Shown one piece after another: positions 12,110-21,955 of a DNA stretch of 64,000 bases. Under the pieces are notes generated by a model. It searched no databases and was not told the origin of the DNA. It was given only the letters and a program-made list of their open reading frames with translations. The translations under genes and the position numbers were made by a program. The stretch comes from Schistocephalus solidus. Taxonomy: Eukaryota; Platyhelminthes; Cestoda; Diphyllobothriidea; Diphyllobothriidae. Every line of letters starts with the position of its first letter. Positions within the stretch are counted from its first letter, which is position 1. Where the stretch lies: positions 1 through 64,000 of the forward strand of contig WEDG01002508.1 in NCBI GenBank assembly GCA_017591395.1, read 5' to 3'.

Positions 12110-13009
12110 TTATCGTCAATTCTGATGAGCTCCACCGTCTGATTCACACAGTTCGACCGTCGATTTTGACGAGGTCCACCGTATGCTCCAAACCAGGTGG
12201 TGCAGGGTCGGTGACTTGCGCGTGAATTAGTTTTAAGTGAAAGTAGCCTTGCGCTGCAGCTACCGCGCTCCCTCCTCCTCCCCCACCTGAGCCAGGTTTC
12301 AAGACAGAGTCAAGAAGACCGGAGATGGGAGAGGGTGCAGGTGGCTGGCACGGCCGGAGCCGCCCCTGGGTGTACCATCACACCTGACTCGGATCCCACG
12401 GAGTGGGAGTTCCATAAAGGCCACATTAAGAAGGAGCAATTGCAGCCTGACTCTCAGTCCGCCAGTCAGCCACTCCACACAAACACACATTGGGCTGACC
12501 ACGTGGTCCGAGTTATCCCGTCAGTTGGCAACCTTCCAAGCCTCAGCTTTAAGCGCACCGTGATAGTTTCAAGCGCGGCAGATTGTTTATAGGGAGGAAA
12601 ATGCGCTGAGCTGTCGACCTCTCTCCCCCACTCCCACAATCAGACCACCATCCGAGCCGGTCAGTTGTCTGATGTGGGAGTAGGCACATTGGCTGACGGG
12701 TTGGCGTACTCGTCTTCGCGCGCCACAGCACGACCTGGCCCCCATAACGCACACACCAGGATTCACTAAATCAGGGGATATGGAGGAGCCATCGCCGTCT
12801 GACTCCCAGTCCACTGGTCAGCCACTCGACACACACAGCACATACACTGGGCCGACGGCGTGGTCTGGTGTAAGCGTCAGATTGGCAGCCTTCCAAACCA
12901 CGGTTTCTAGAAAACTGCGATTTTATCAGGTACATTATGATGATTGTGAGGGTGTGTTCTATGTATTAGTGTAGGTGGTGTGCGCTGATGTGGGTTAGCC
13001 TCCGGGGGT
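12110..13009 (-). repeat. LINE A 3' tail (family tail repeat)
   Basis: About 900 bp of non-coding, CpG-containing 3' sequence. It ends at the module that in minus sense contains GGAGCATACGGTGGACCTC. The same module, alone or with neighbouring parts, recurs at 17503, 20727, 21218, 23117, 27757, 49150, 49530, 49900, 50415, 58443 and 58852. Just outside, at about 12110-12150, lies a diverged partial duplicate of the module (GATGAGCTCCACCGTCTG). Confidence 0.85.
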
Positions 13010-13978
13010 TTACCGCAGGTTGTCGTGGAGGCGCATGTGTCCTAATAGGCTCATGCGGTGTGTAAATGTGCGGGAGCATTGAGGGAAGTGGAGGCGGGCG
13101 CGTCGACTGTGTGTCGGAGCCCCAGTCACTGGTTCACCAGGCTCCGTGCGATAGATTCGCAGGTGACCGATCAGGCCGATGCGTGAGTTGAAGTTGCGGG
13201 CGCAGCTGGGGCAGGAGAAATCGGTGGAGGCTGGGGGGGATGTCATTCATGGAAGTAGGGGTGGCAGTGGCGGTAAGAATGGCAGGTGTGCATGGGGTAT
13301 CGGTATTGTCGGCATTGCGGTGTCATGGATGCGCATGTGACCGACTAGGCCCATTCGATGAGTGAATGCGCGAGGACAGTAGGGGCAGTGGAGGCGGTGA
13401 TCTCTGCTGTGTGTTGGTGCTCTAGGCACTGGTTCACCAGTCTCTGTACGATGGATTAGCAAGTGACCGACCAGGCCGATGCGTGAGGTGAATGTGCGGT
13501 CGCATTGAGGACAGTTTAGGAGAGAGTCCCCATCGCTGGTGGTGGTGGTGGTACTGAAGGCGAAGGCGGTGGGGGTAACAGGCGATGAGTATTGTGATGT
13601 GGTCTCTATGATGTTGAGAGTAATGGAATTGATGCCAGGAGTGAGGGTGGGGGAGTCTGAAGGAGGGTTGAAAGAATTTGACGTAGAAATTTAATGTCGG
13701 ATTGTTGGTGCATTGTGTCCGAAGATGTCCAACCAGGCCGATTCGCGCGCGGAAGATGCGTTGACAGCGTGGGCATGTTGACAGGGCCTGGGCATAGACG
13801 ATGTTGGTCCGGGGTGCTGGTGACTTTCGTGCCGCTCTTTGGCCTTGGTGGCAGCGATCCGGTTGGCCTCATAGATTGCTGAACCTGTCTTCACGGATCT
13901 TCTCCATGCCGGTCTTTGCTGGGCGAGGTCCTCCCAGGTCGCTGGGTTGATTTGCAGTTGCTTCAGCGATTTCTTCAA
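13010..13978 (-). pseudogene. LINE A C-terminal C2H2 zinc-finger tail
   Basis: Downstream of the RT and in the same overall frame are repeated C2H2 fingers: HCPYCPRAFTHRMGLVGHMRIH (about 13330-13395) and, after a stop, FSCPSCARNFNSRIGLIGHL (about 13160-13225) and a last, degenerate finger ending HRMSLLGHMRLHDNLR at 13010. Further upstream (13606-13978) is a scrambled version of the first finger. The fingers probably bind nucleic acid, perhaps the element RNA or the target site; this is inferred. Some Cys or His residues are replaced (FPQCSRTF for CPxC), so at least one finger is inactive. Confidence 0.8.
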
Positions 13979-13987
13979 AGTGTCCTT

Positions 13988-15541
13988 CTAGCGTCGTTTT
14001 TGACCTCCCTCTCGGCGAGCACTCGTATTGACCTCTCCGTAGAAAAGTCGTTTGGGTAGTCGCTCATCGTCCATTCTCACCAGGTGGCCGCTCCATCGCA
14101 GTTGCAATTGCCTCAGCATGGCGTGGATGCTGAGGATTCCGGTCCACTCCAGGACTTCCGTGTTCGGGATCCTGTATTGCCATCTCAACTTCAGCATTCT
14201 GCGAAGGCAGCTGAGATGGAAGTGATTCAGTTTCCTGGCTTGGTTCGAGTAGACGGTCCAGGTTTCCGCTCCGTTAAGGAGTGTCGACAAGACGACGGGC
14301 TTGTACATCTTCAGTTTGGTGTTCAGGTGAATACCGTGGCGATTCCACACGGAGGCCTGCAGCCGACTGAAGGCCTGACTGGCTTTAGAGATCCGTTGGG
14401 CAACCTCGTCATTGATTCTCCTGTTGCGTGACAGCGTGCTACCTAGATAAGCGAAGGTTTCCACGTTTTTGAGTTGAGTACCGTTGACATTGATTCGGGA
14501 AGCATTGTATTCTGCGCTGGGTGGCGGCTGGTGCATGAGAACCGTTTTGGCTGTACTGGTTGTTAATCAAAAATCGGCTCAGCCTTCGGCGAAGAGGTCC
14601 ATACTCATTTGCATGTCCTCCTCCGTCACGGTGTTAAGGGCGCAGTCGTCCGCAAAGAGTAAGTCATGGACTGTAGCCGTAAACACGTGCGTTGTAACCT
14701 GCATACGCCGACTGTTGAGAAGGTGCCCGTCAGTTCTGTAGGCGATGCAGATCCCAGGCTGCTCATCACGGTAGGCGTCCATCAGCATAGCAGAGAACAT
14801 GAGACTGAACAGGGTGGGAGCCAATACGCAGCCCTGCTTCACTCCGTTGGTCACTGCGAATGCTTCGGATACCGTCCCATTGTCAGTGACGCGCGCCGTC
14901 ATCCCGTCATGAAGGTGACGCACCATGTACGTGAACCACTCAGGACAGCTGAATTTCTGCATGACTTTCCACAGTCTGTCGTGATTCACCGTGTCAAAGG
15001 CTTTCGTCAGATCCACGAAGGTAGTGCATAGGTGAGTTCGCATCTCCTGGCACTTCTCTTGTATCTTGCGGGCGGCAAAGATCATGTCGGTTGTTCCGCG
15101 GTGTCGGCGGAAGCCACATTGGATTTCCGGGAGCAGGCCATGCTCTAGGTGACCTTCCAGACGATTTAGAAGGATACGTGTGAAGATATTTCCGGCGATG
15201 TTGAGCAACGAGATGTCTCTGTGATTATCACAGAGTCGTCGGTTCCCCTTCCGTTTGTAGAGATGGGCGATGGTCGCGTCTTTGAAATCCTGAGGAACTT
15301 GTCCTTGGCACCACATCTCCTGGAAGAGTGTTGTGAGTTCTGCCATCAGCCGGGGTCCACCGTGCTTGTAGACTTCCGGTAGGATCGCGTCGGATCCCGG
15401 TGCTTTACCGCTGGAAATCTGCTTCACGGCCCGGATGGTTTCTGGTAGGGAAAGGCGGCAGATCCAGGTCATTGTTCGTGTCCACTTGAGGGAGCCGGCC
15501 AATGGCAGCATCGGAGATGGCTGATGAGTAATTAAGGACAC
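13988..15541 (-). pseudogene. LINE A reverse transcriptase
   Basis: Reverse transcriptase with all core blocks: GKAPGSDAILPEVYK (block 1), KDATIAHLYKRKGNR (block 2), LNRLEGHL...QCGFRRHRGTTDMI, FVDLTKAFDTVNHDRLW (first catalytic Asp), NGVKQGCVLAPTLFSLMFS (block 4) and LLFADDCALNT (catalytic FADD, about 14650-14665). A TGA at 14579-14581 and another about 12 bases further interrupt the same frame. It then resumes at 14536 with [53 protein letters not shown] and [17 protein letters not shown], the thumb and C-terminal region typical of this group. It ends at a TAG (13988) where relatives have Tyr. Confidence 0.92.
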
Positions 15542-16055
15542 TTCTGAATTGCTCGTCCCAGCGCTTCATAATTTGCGATTGCTCAGGCAGCAGGGTTGTG
15601 CCGTCAGAGCTGAGCAGCGGTGCGGTCCCCTTGATACACGGACCGTAGATGGCCTTTATGGCTTTGAAAAAGTTTTTCATTTCATTGCGGTCCGCATACC
15701 CGTGGATTTCCTCAGCCTTTTGGATCATCCAGGAATCCTGCATCTCCCGCAGCCGTTGCCGTACAAGGTGCTGGCATCTGAAGAAGGCTGCTTTGGTGGC
15801 GTCAGTCCGAAGGTCCATGTAGGCTTTGTGCAGTTCATTCTTCTCCACGAGTAAGTTGCTGATGTCGGCGTCATTGTCGTCAAACCAGTCCTGGCTTTGA
15901 CGGTGTGCGCGTCCGAGGACTTCGAGGGCGGTGGACTGGATGCCATTTGGCAATTGGCACCATCGTGTTTCCACGGTGCCGTTATTATCTGGAGCATGCA
16001 GGTTCTCCAGGTTCTCGGTTATTTTGTTTCTGAAATCAAAACAGTTAGCAGGCAA
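15405..16055 (-). pseudogene. LINE A linker between endonuclease and RT
   Basis: A 216-residue frame overlapping the end of the endonuclease frame. It contains ETRWCQLPNGIQSTALEVLG, QDWFDDNDADISNLLVEK, LREMQDSWMIQKAEEI and FKAIKAIYGP. This is the basic, helical region that precedes RT block 0 in this LINE family. It continues to DLDLPP, where a one-base difference near 15446-15455 shifts the reading into the RT frame (LPETIRAVKQ). The relative at 60.0-60.6 kb aligns with it, supporting it as true coding sequence. Confidence 0.8.
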
Positions 16056-16911
16056 ATGTAACCAAAAGAGTATTTAACTTACCTGGGTGCCGCTTACCTT
16101 TGGGACTTCGTCGGGGTTGCAGTCGGAGCTTCATCTGGGAGATGGCGAGGTGGTGATCTGTCCAACCATCGACATCAAGGATCGCCTTGGTTACCAGCAC
16201 GTCCTGTCGATCTCGCCTCTGGACGAGAACATAGTCCAGCAGATGCCAGCGCCGCGACCGAGGGTGCATCCACGTGGCCTTCTCCCGCGTCGGAAGGCGG
16301 AAGAAGGCGTTTGTCAGCAGGAGACGGTGTTTCGCACACGTGCGCAGAAGAAGAAGGCCGTTATCGTTACAGTGACCAAGACCGTTGGGACCCAGCACTC
16401 CCTGCCAGGCAGCGTGGTCCGTCCCGACGCGGGCGGTGAAGTCACCAAGGACAATTAACATGTCCGCCTTCGGCACAGTCGCCAGCAGGGCGTGCAGGTC
16501 CTCGTAGAACTTGTCCTTCACCGCATCAGAGCTCGTCATTGGGGGAGCGAAGGCGCAGATGATGGGGGCGAACTGGTCTCCCCGAAGAGGCAGGCGGAGG
16601 CTCATTAGGCGATCATTGATACCCTGCGGCAGACAGGGCAGACGTCTCACGATGTGGTTCCGGATGGCAAAGGCAACCCCGGCGTCGCGTCTTTCTGCCT
16701 TTGGCCGGCCGCTCCAGAAGAAGGTGTAGCCGGCACCCACCTCCTCCAGCAGACCCTGCTCAGAGAATCGGGTCTCGCTGAGAGCAGCAATGTTCACCTT
16801 GTAGCGTGCCAGTTCCCGAGCGACTAGTGCCGTCCTCCGTTCCGGCCGGTTGCTCCTAGGATTGTCTAAAAGGGAACGAACATTCCAGGCTGAAAGTGTG
16901 AGTGGACTCAC
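16045..16911 (-). pseudogene. LINE A AP-type endonuclease domain
   Basis: This domain nicks target DNA for target-primed reverse transcription. The 288-residue frame shows the EEP fold motifs in order: SAWNVRSL near the N-terminus, [11 protein letters not shown] (catalytic Glu), [10 protein letters not shown], then [10 protein letters not shown], where the usual GDFNAR Asn is replaced by Thr. It ends with [11 protein letters not shown] and [10 protein letters not shown] (catalytic Asp-His pair). The Asn to Thr change removes a residue that contacts the scissile phosphate, so nicking may be impaired. The frame ends after [11 protein letters not shown], where a one-base shift moves the protein into the linker frame. 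Confidence 0.88.
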
Positions 16912-17540
16912 CCGAGCAGCCTGGAGGGTATGGCGAGTGGGATGGGGACGGAGGGTATTGTTGTTTGAGTTTTACGACCGCGTATTTTGTGATCTGCGAG
17001 CCGCGGCCGGCTGTAGAAGACGTGATTACCAGCATTTGTTTAGGGCACCTTTTCTAGCCCTTTCCTCCGCGAGGAGGCAAGCAGTGCTGTCACTAAATAG
17101 GGCAGACGGCTGCTGAACTCCACTATTGGTCACGGTTTTGTTTTAGTGGGATAACGACCCGAGTTAGCCTCGGCCACCTACGGGGTTGCTGTCGCCCTCA
17201 CCGTAGGACTTTTTGAGAGGGGGGAGGTGGGAATTTCGGGAGTCAGACATACCGGGTGTGGAGGCACACACAACACCGGAGACCCTCACCTATGTAAGCC
17301 CGCCGTTCATGGCGGTTGCCCGGGGTGTTACCGCTGGGAAGAAGCCAACTTCGAGGAGCCACAGGTGAGAGTTGGGTACCAGTTAGAGGCGGCTACAGGA
17401 GCATTCACCACCTCTACGAGACAAATGGAGCGACCAAATGCTATCTGTGTGGTGCTACCCCTATCTAGTACCCCTACACCCCACACACACACGGCAGTTT
17501 GACCGTCGATTTCGACGAGGTCCACCGTATGCTCCATACC
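16912..17540 (-). other. LINE A 5' leader
   Basis: The leader runs from the endonuclease start back to about 17545. On the minus strand its outer end (17540-17503) repeats the terminal module of the 3' tail, including GGAGCATACGGTGGACCTCG, in the same orientation. A minus-strand frame opens at the ATG inside that module and reads about 60-70 codons (DLVEIDGQTAVCVWGVGVLD...) before stopping. It could be a small upstream ORF, but no function is visible. Confidence 0.55.
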
Positions 17541-17990
17541 AGGTGGTGCAGACAGAGCAATCAGCAGTGGTCTACAGCATACCATGCCAAAACCGTGATG
17601 CGAGGTATGTTTGTATATTGTGCCAAGGCGTTCGCCTTGGCACAAGATTGCATGAACACCAGCTTGCAATCAACCGTAAGGATAAGCTGTCTATGGTTTA
17701 TGGCCAGGTACAACAGAAGAACCACAGTTTTGCCTTTGAGAAAGCGAGGGTAATCGGCCGAGCCAGCGATAAGATGGCCAGACTGCTGCCCGAAAGTTTG
17801 TCCTCCAAGGGCACACTTAACAGAGCCATAGACTTGCATCCCGCCAACCAGACGATATGCACAATGCTCGAGTCAGTTCGGGCAGGGGCAATGGCACAGT
17901 CGAGCGAAATTACGCGTGGCCGTCAGAGAAAAAGAAGAGATGAGCGGGCTTCCCCAGTGGTAACCGTATTTCATTGGATTCATTGGTAAT
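17541..17990 (+). pseudogene. PLE GIY-YIG endonuclease fragment (left copy)
   Basis: The plus-strand translation gives VVYSIPCQNRDARYVCIL...RLGTRLHEHQLAINRKDKLS, then FAFEKARVIGRASDKMARLL, NRAIDLHPANQ and a basic tail. This is the C-terminal GIY-YIG endonuclease region of a Penelope-like element (VY.IPC..C...YVGETG..L.TRL.EH). The second motif is damaged (YVCILCQG for YVGETGK) and no RT domain precedes it. The LINE A 5' end abuts it directly at about 17541. The part from 17649 onward is present again, inverted, at 53161-53501. Confidence 0.82.
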
Positions 17991-18117
17991 CCCTTGTTTT
18001 ATCATTCTTTCGCACACAATGATTTGTTTGTCTTCTCGACAATACAGCACGGCAATACTAGTTTACATCTGTGTTTAGTAACGGTGACGTAGAAATTCCG
18101 GGTATCTAGATTAATAC

Positions 18118-18954
18118 CTGAAATAAATGAGTCAGACGCAGATCCCGCAACTAGACTGGTCCACCTCTCTAACTCCAGTCCCACATATAGGAGGTCCAAG
18201 GACGAAGGCAGTACGCGGGCAAGCAGTTCTGCGTGATGGTCCGACATGCCGAGGAAAAGGCCTGGACGCAACTCGGGATGTCCACCTGCGTCAGGACAGT
18301 CGGTAGGTACTTGCTTTCTACCTACGCTGCTAACATGTGCAGAATCTGCCAGGTAAACGGCGACAGACTGACAGACGGATAAAACCGCGTCAGAAAAACG
18401 TGAGCGGAGGGCAGACAGCACAAGAGGCGGTAAGAGGCCTTGCATCTTGCGTTGGTAACTGAAAATATAGCATTATTAATTTGGTTTACTGCAAACATGT
18501 AAGTAGGAGTTATTTAAAAGGTAAAATGCAGAACATACTCAAGGGAGTAGCTCATTGACAAGCTCCCAAGGCAGGGAGCCGCTACCCGTTGCGGCAACAA
18601 AAACTGCCATTCCTGAGGTGAAATAATTGACGGCAATGAAGAGCGTTCTGTCATAGTTTCTTCTGTAACTTCCAAACGTTGAACCTCCTTGCCTGTTGCA
18701 AAGAAGTCGGCAAGGATTTGGAGAAAGCGCGCAATAACAGCGCATCGATTACGCTGACGGAAGGAACAGGTTGCAGCGATGCCGGGCAGAGCTAACCGCA
18801 AGAACTGGCGCATGCAAATTCCAGCAGGTGCCGTACCGGCTGTTTCGCAAGACCAGCGCGACTTCTTCGCATCCAGATGGCTAGTTTTTCGTAGATGCAA
18901 ATCATCCATATCTCGTAGGTATTGGAATATCACAGGGTATGCCGCCTCCGAACT
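18118..18954 (-). pseudogene. Unidentified host-like gene X, three exons, left copy
   Basis: Minus-strand exons 18954-18539, 18458-18335 and 18285-18118 match those of the right copy base for base in length (416, 124 and 168 nt). Exon a begins in phase 0 after TTTCGTCCACAG with SSEAAYPVIFQYLRDMDD and contains CAVIARFLQILADFF. Exon b encodes YQRKMQGLLPPLVLSALRSR. Exon c (VDIPSYVQAFSSAYRTITQN) runs to a TAG at 18153-18151. The protein looks helical and hydrophobic; I do not recognise it. The donor after exon b is GTTAGC here and GTAAGC in the right copy, so splicing of this copy may be weaker. No first or last exon is visible. Confidence 0.55.
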
Positions 18955-20724
18955 CTGTGGACGAAATAAAGTGCAAAATTAAAAAAAAACAACACGAGAG
19001 CTTTCAGGGCAGAAATAAACGACTTTCATTTTCGTATTTGGTCAATAAAAATACAAGTCGATATTGATAGTACAGAAGGCGAAAACCAAGGACAGAAAGG
19101 CCAAAGTCTTTAAACTATGGGTTGTTCGTCAACCCAAATGGGAAGTTGCGGTGAATCCAAATATAAATAAATGCCCTCCGAAAAAAGCATGTAGTTGATG
19201 TGCTTCCTCATGAAATGTTCACCGAAATAAGGATATATGCTTTTGATCAAGAAGGAGTACTTCAATAGGATTGGAATAGTTATTATCGTACAGCAAAATC
19301 AAAAATATATTTCAGTCACATGGGTATGTCGGATTGTGAACGCACTTCTTTCCGGATCTCTGCGAAAAACACACTTGGAGCACATGTAACAGCAAGTCAT
19401 GTTCCAAATTATTAGAGAATTGAAAAAATTTTAAAAACAAAAAGATACCTCTTCTTTGAATATAAAATTTTAAGAAGATATAAGCATCTACCAAGTGAGC
19501 ACCAGAAAGAATAGTTTCTATGAAATATATCTGAATCTATAACGACCTTGGAAATCAAGGGAAAAACATCGGAGTACCTAAGTCGTTATCTTTTACAGAG
19601 CGTGGTTTTTGCAATCCCCCGGAAAGCTCACTCGAAAGCCGGCATCGTGAGGTGACTGAAATATCTGGGGGTTATGCTGTAGGGTAAGTAATATATAAGC
19701 TCTTCTTAAGGAATCATTTCTAACCGAACACATATTGCAGAATTATGGTTAACATTTTACGGCATAGAACCTCTACTGTATCAAACACGTACTAGACCCC
19801 CCCACAACTGGTGGAACAATGCTCACGTGATACGTCAAGTGCACGGATGGACGGGTAAGTAAAACAAATAGGACAATGAATGCGATAGGGCTGGTTGTGG
19901 TAGTAATTTGCTTGCAAAGTATTCATTAGCTATGGGTTTCGCAGTGAGTTATGGTTGCCAGATCAAGTCCCCAAACGTGCTGGACATCAAAATAATTTGT
20001 TTGTTTTTTTTACGTTCACCATACTATCGATAAGGAGTCTGTGTAGCAAGAGTTGTTTCGAGCGTAAAACCTACAGTGAAGAAACAACTCTTTCTGTGAT
20101 GTCATGATCAGTAGTTTTGTTTACGAAGTCATTCAGTAAAGAGTATGGAATATTCGTAAAGCCTAGGACTATCGGAGGCAAGAAAATGATTGCTTTTTCA
20201 ACTCGACAGCATCCTGCTGAACCCAGAGCCCACAATAGGGTAGTTGGACCGAAGGCGAAGGGGGAGAAGGCACGCGAAAATGAATTTACTTGGAAACAGA
20301 TTTTTTTGTACCGATTAACTAAAAACCCATTAATCAGCAGAAGACCGCCGCACTACATCAGCAAAGAATAAAAGAGGAAACTGCGATTTCATTTACGAGA
20401 GCCCGCTGCATAGTGCGAAAGAAGAAGGCTTCCAGCTCAGATAGAAAAAAAGGCATCTTTACGGAAACAGTCGACTCACGGGATGAGGTTTACCTACAGT
20501 AGTGATCGCTCGGTGCGATGGGCTGCACCAAAATGTTTCCCTGGCAGAATTGCTGGAAAAACTGTGAGGGATTGCCGAAAGAAAACTTTTTAAGGCCCAG
20601 CGTCTATACGCATACATGTTGACGAAAAAATAAACCTTTATGCGATTGTAGAAAATGTACATTTACCAGGGGTTTTATTGTTTTACAAAAGAAAGTATCT
20701 CGGCGATGACAACACTTGGACAGT
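18955..20724. other. Unassigned spacer inside left arm
   Basis: AT-rich DNA with only short frames (for example 20117-20371 plus and 20459-20662 minus). Those frames recur in the right arm simply because the whole arm is duplicated. No family motif was seen. Confidence 0.5.
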
Positions 20725-21955
20725 CGGTTTCGACGAGGTTCACCATGTGCCCCATAGCAAGGTTGCGCAGGGGCAGTGACTTGCGCGTGAATTAGATTAT
20801 AGCGAGAGTAAACTTGCTCTGCATCTACCGCACTCTCTCCCCGTCTCCCACCTGGGTCCGGTGTTGAGGCAGAATGAAGAAAACCGGAAGCAGGATCGGG
20901 CGTAGGGTGGGGGTGCAGCCGGAGCCGCCCCTGAGCCCGGGTCCCACGGAGTGGGAGTGTTATAGAGGCCACATTAAGGAGCCATTGTAGCCTGACTCTC
21001 AGTCCGCCAGTCAACCCCTCTGCACGGTCGAAATTATCGCGTTAGTTGGCAAACTTCAAATACACAGCTTTTAGCACACCGTGACATTTTGAAGCAATTC
21101 AGATTGTTTAATATTGAGGAACATGCACTGAGCCGTCGACATGACTCTCTATCCCTATTCCCAGGCACCAGACACGGTCTGATCCGGTCAGTGTACTGGT
21201 GCGGGCCACACCCGATAGTTCGACCGTCGTAGTCCGACGATGTTCACCGTATGCTCCATGGAAGGGTGGAGCAGGGACGGTGACTTGCGCGTGAATTAGT
21301 TTTAAGTGATAGTAGCCTTGCGGTGCAGCTATCTCACTCTCTCCTCCTCCCCCACCTGGATCCGGTGTCTTGACCAAGTCAAGAAGAACACAGGTGGGAG
21401 AGGGTGCAGGTGGTTGCCGCCACCGGAACCGGCCCTAAACGTGCTTCCACACTTGGCTCGGATCCCATGGAGTGGGAGTGCCATAAAGGCCGCATTTAGG
21501 AGTCATTGCAACCTGACTCTCCGTCCGTCAGTCAGCCACTCCACACAGACTTTCACTGGACTGAATACGATGTCCTGATCATCCCGTCGGTTGACAACCT
21601 TCCAAGCCTCAGCTTTTAGCATTCCGTGATAGGTCCAGCGCGTCAGCTTTTTTATAGTGAAGAAAACTCGGTGAGCCGTCGACCTCGCTCGCTATTCCCA
21701 GGCCCCAGCTATTGTTCCAGCCGGTCTATTGTCTGGTACAGGGAATGGGCACATTTGACTCACCTAGCTAATGACCTCATTTGCGCGGGCCACATACCCG
21801 AAATGCCCCCAACACAAACACCAGGATTCCACTCTAAATGTGTAAGGGAAGGGCTCGGATGTCACACGAGTGAGATTGCCCTATATTTCACAGTAAGAAG
21901 AAGCTATTGCCTGACTCGGCCACTCCACGCAAACGCACACTGGGCCGGTGCTTAA
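20725..21955 (-). repeat. Two LINE-family 3' tails in tandem
   Basis: Two diverged copies of the LINE tail, both in the orientation of LINE A: about 20727-21130 and 21218-21955. Each starts with the module (GACGAGGTTCACC; GACGATGTTCACC) and continues through GGTGACTTGCGCGTGAATTA and the CTCTCTCC-rich segment. The first and the start of the second are also in the right arm (49740-50455, inverted). Confidence 0.8.

Larger units (their letters stand above)
12110..17545 (-). mobile_element. LINE copy A: APE + RT + C2H2-finger non-LTR retrotransposon
   Basis: An almost full-length non-LTR retrotransposon read on the minus strand. Order from 17545 downwards: 5' leader (17545-16912), AP-like endonuclease (16911-16045), linker (16055-15405), reverse transcriptase (15541-13988), C2H2 zinc-finger tail (13978-13010) and a 3' tail (13009-12110). 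The coding part is broken by two frameshifts (about 16050 and 15450) and at least three in-frame stops (14581, about 14568 and 13988). This copy is therefore dead, though each domain is well preserved. The 5' end abuts a PLE fragment at about 17541. Truncated relatives lie at 27757-29452 and 58852-60967. Confidence 0.9.
17649..21420 (+). repeat. Left arm of about 3.8 kb inverted duplication
   Basis: The sequence from TGCATGAACACC (17649) to about 21420 is present as its reverse complement at 49730-53501, with scattered single-base differences only. Encoded frames are nearly identical: 139-residue frames at 18514-18933 and 52217-52636 differ at one residue, and 147-residue frames at 18002-18445 and 52705-53148 differ at two. 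The arm carries part of a PLE nuclease, three exons of an unidentified gene, unassigned spacer and LINE tails. The outer end is fuzzy because it runs into the dispersed LINE-tail repeat. Confidence 0.92.

Noticed and set aside
16030..16082. A 53 nt intron inside LINE A between endonuclease and linker (CCCAG|GTAAGT ... TTTCAG)
   Set aside because: Removing it gives an immediate stop and the phase does not fit. LINE copy C reads through the same region as protein, so a one-base indel is the simpler explanation.
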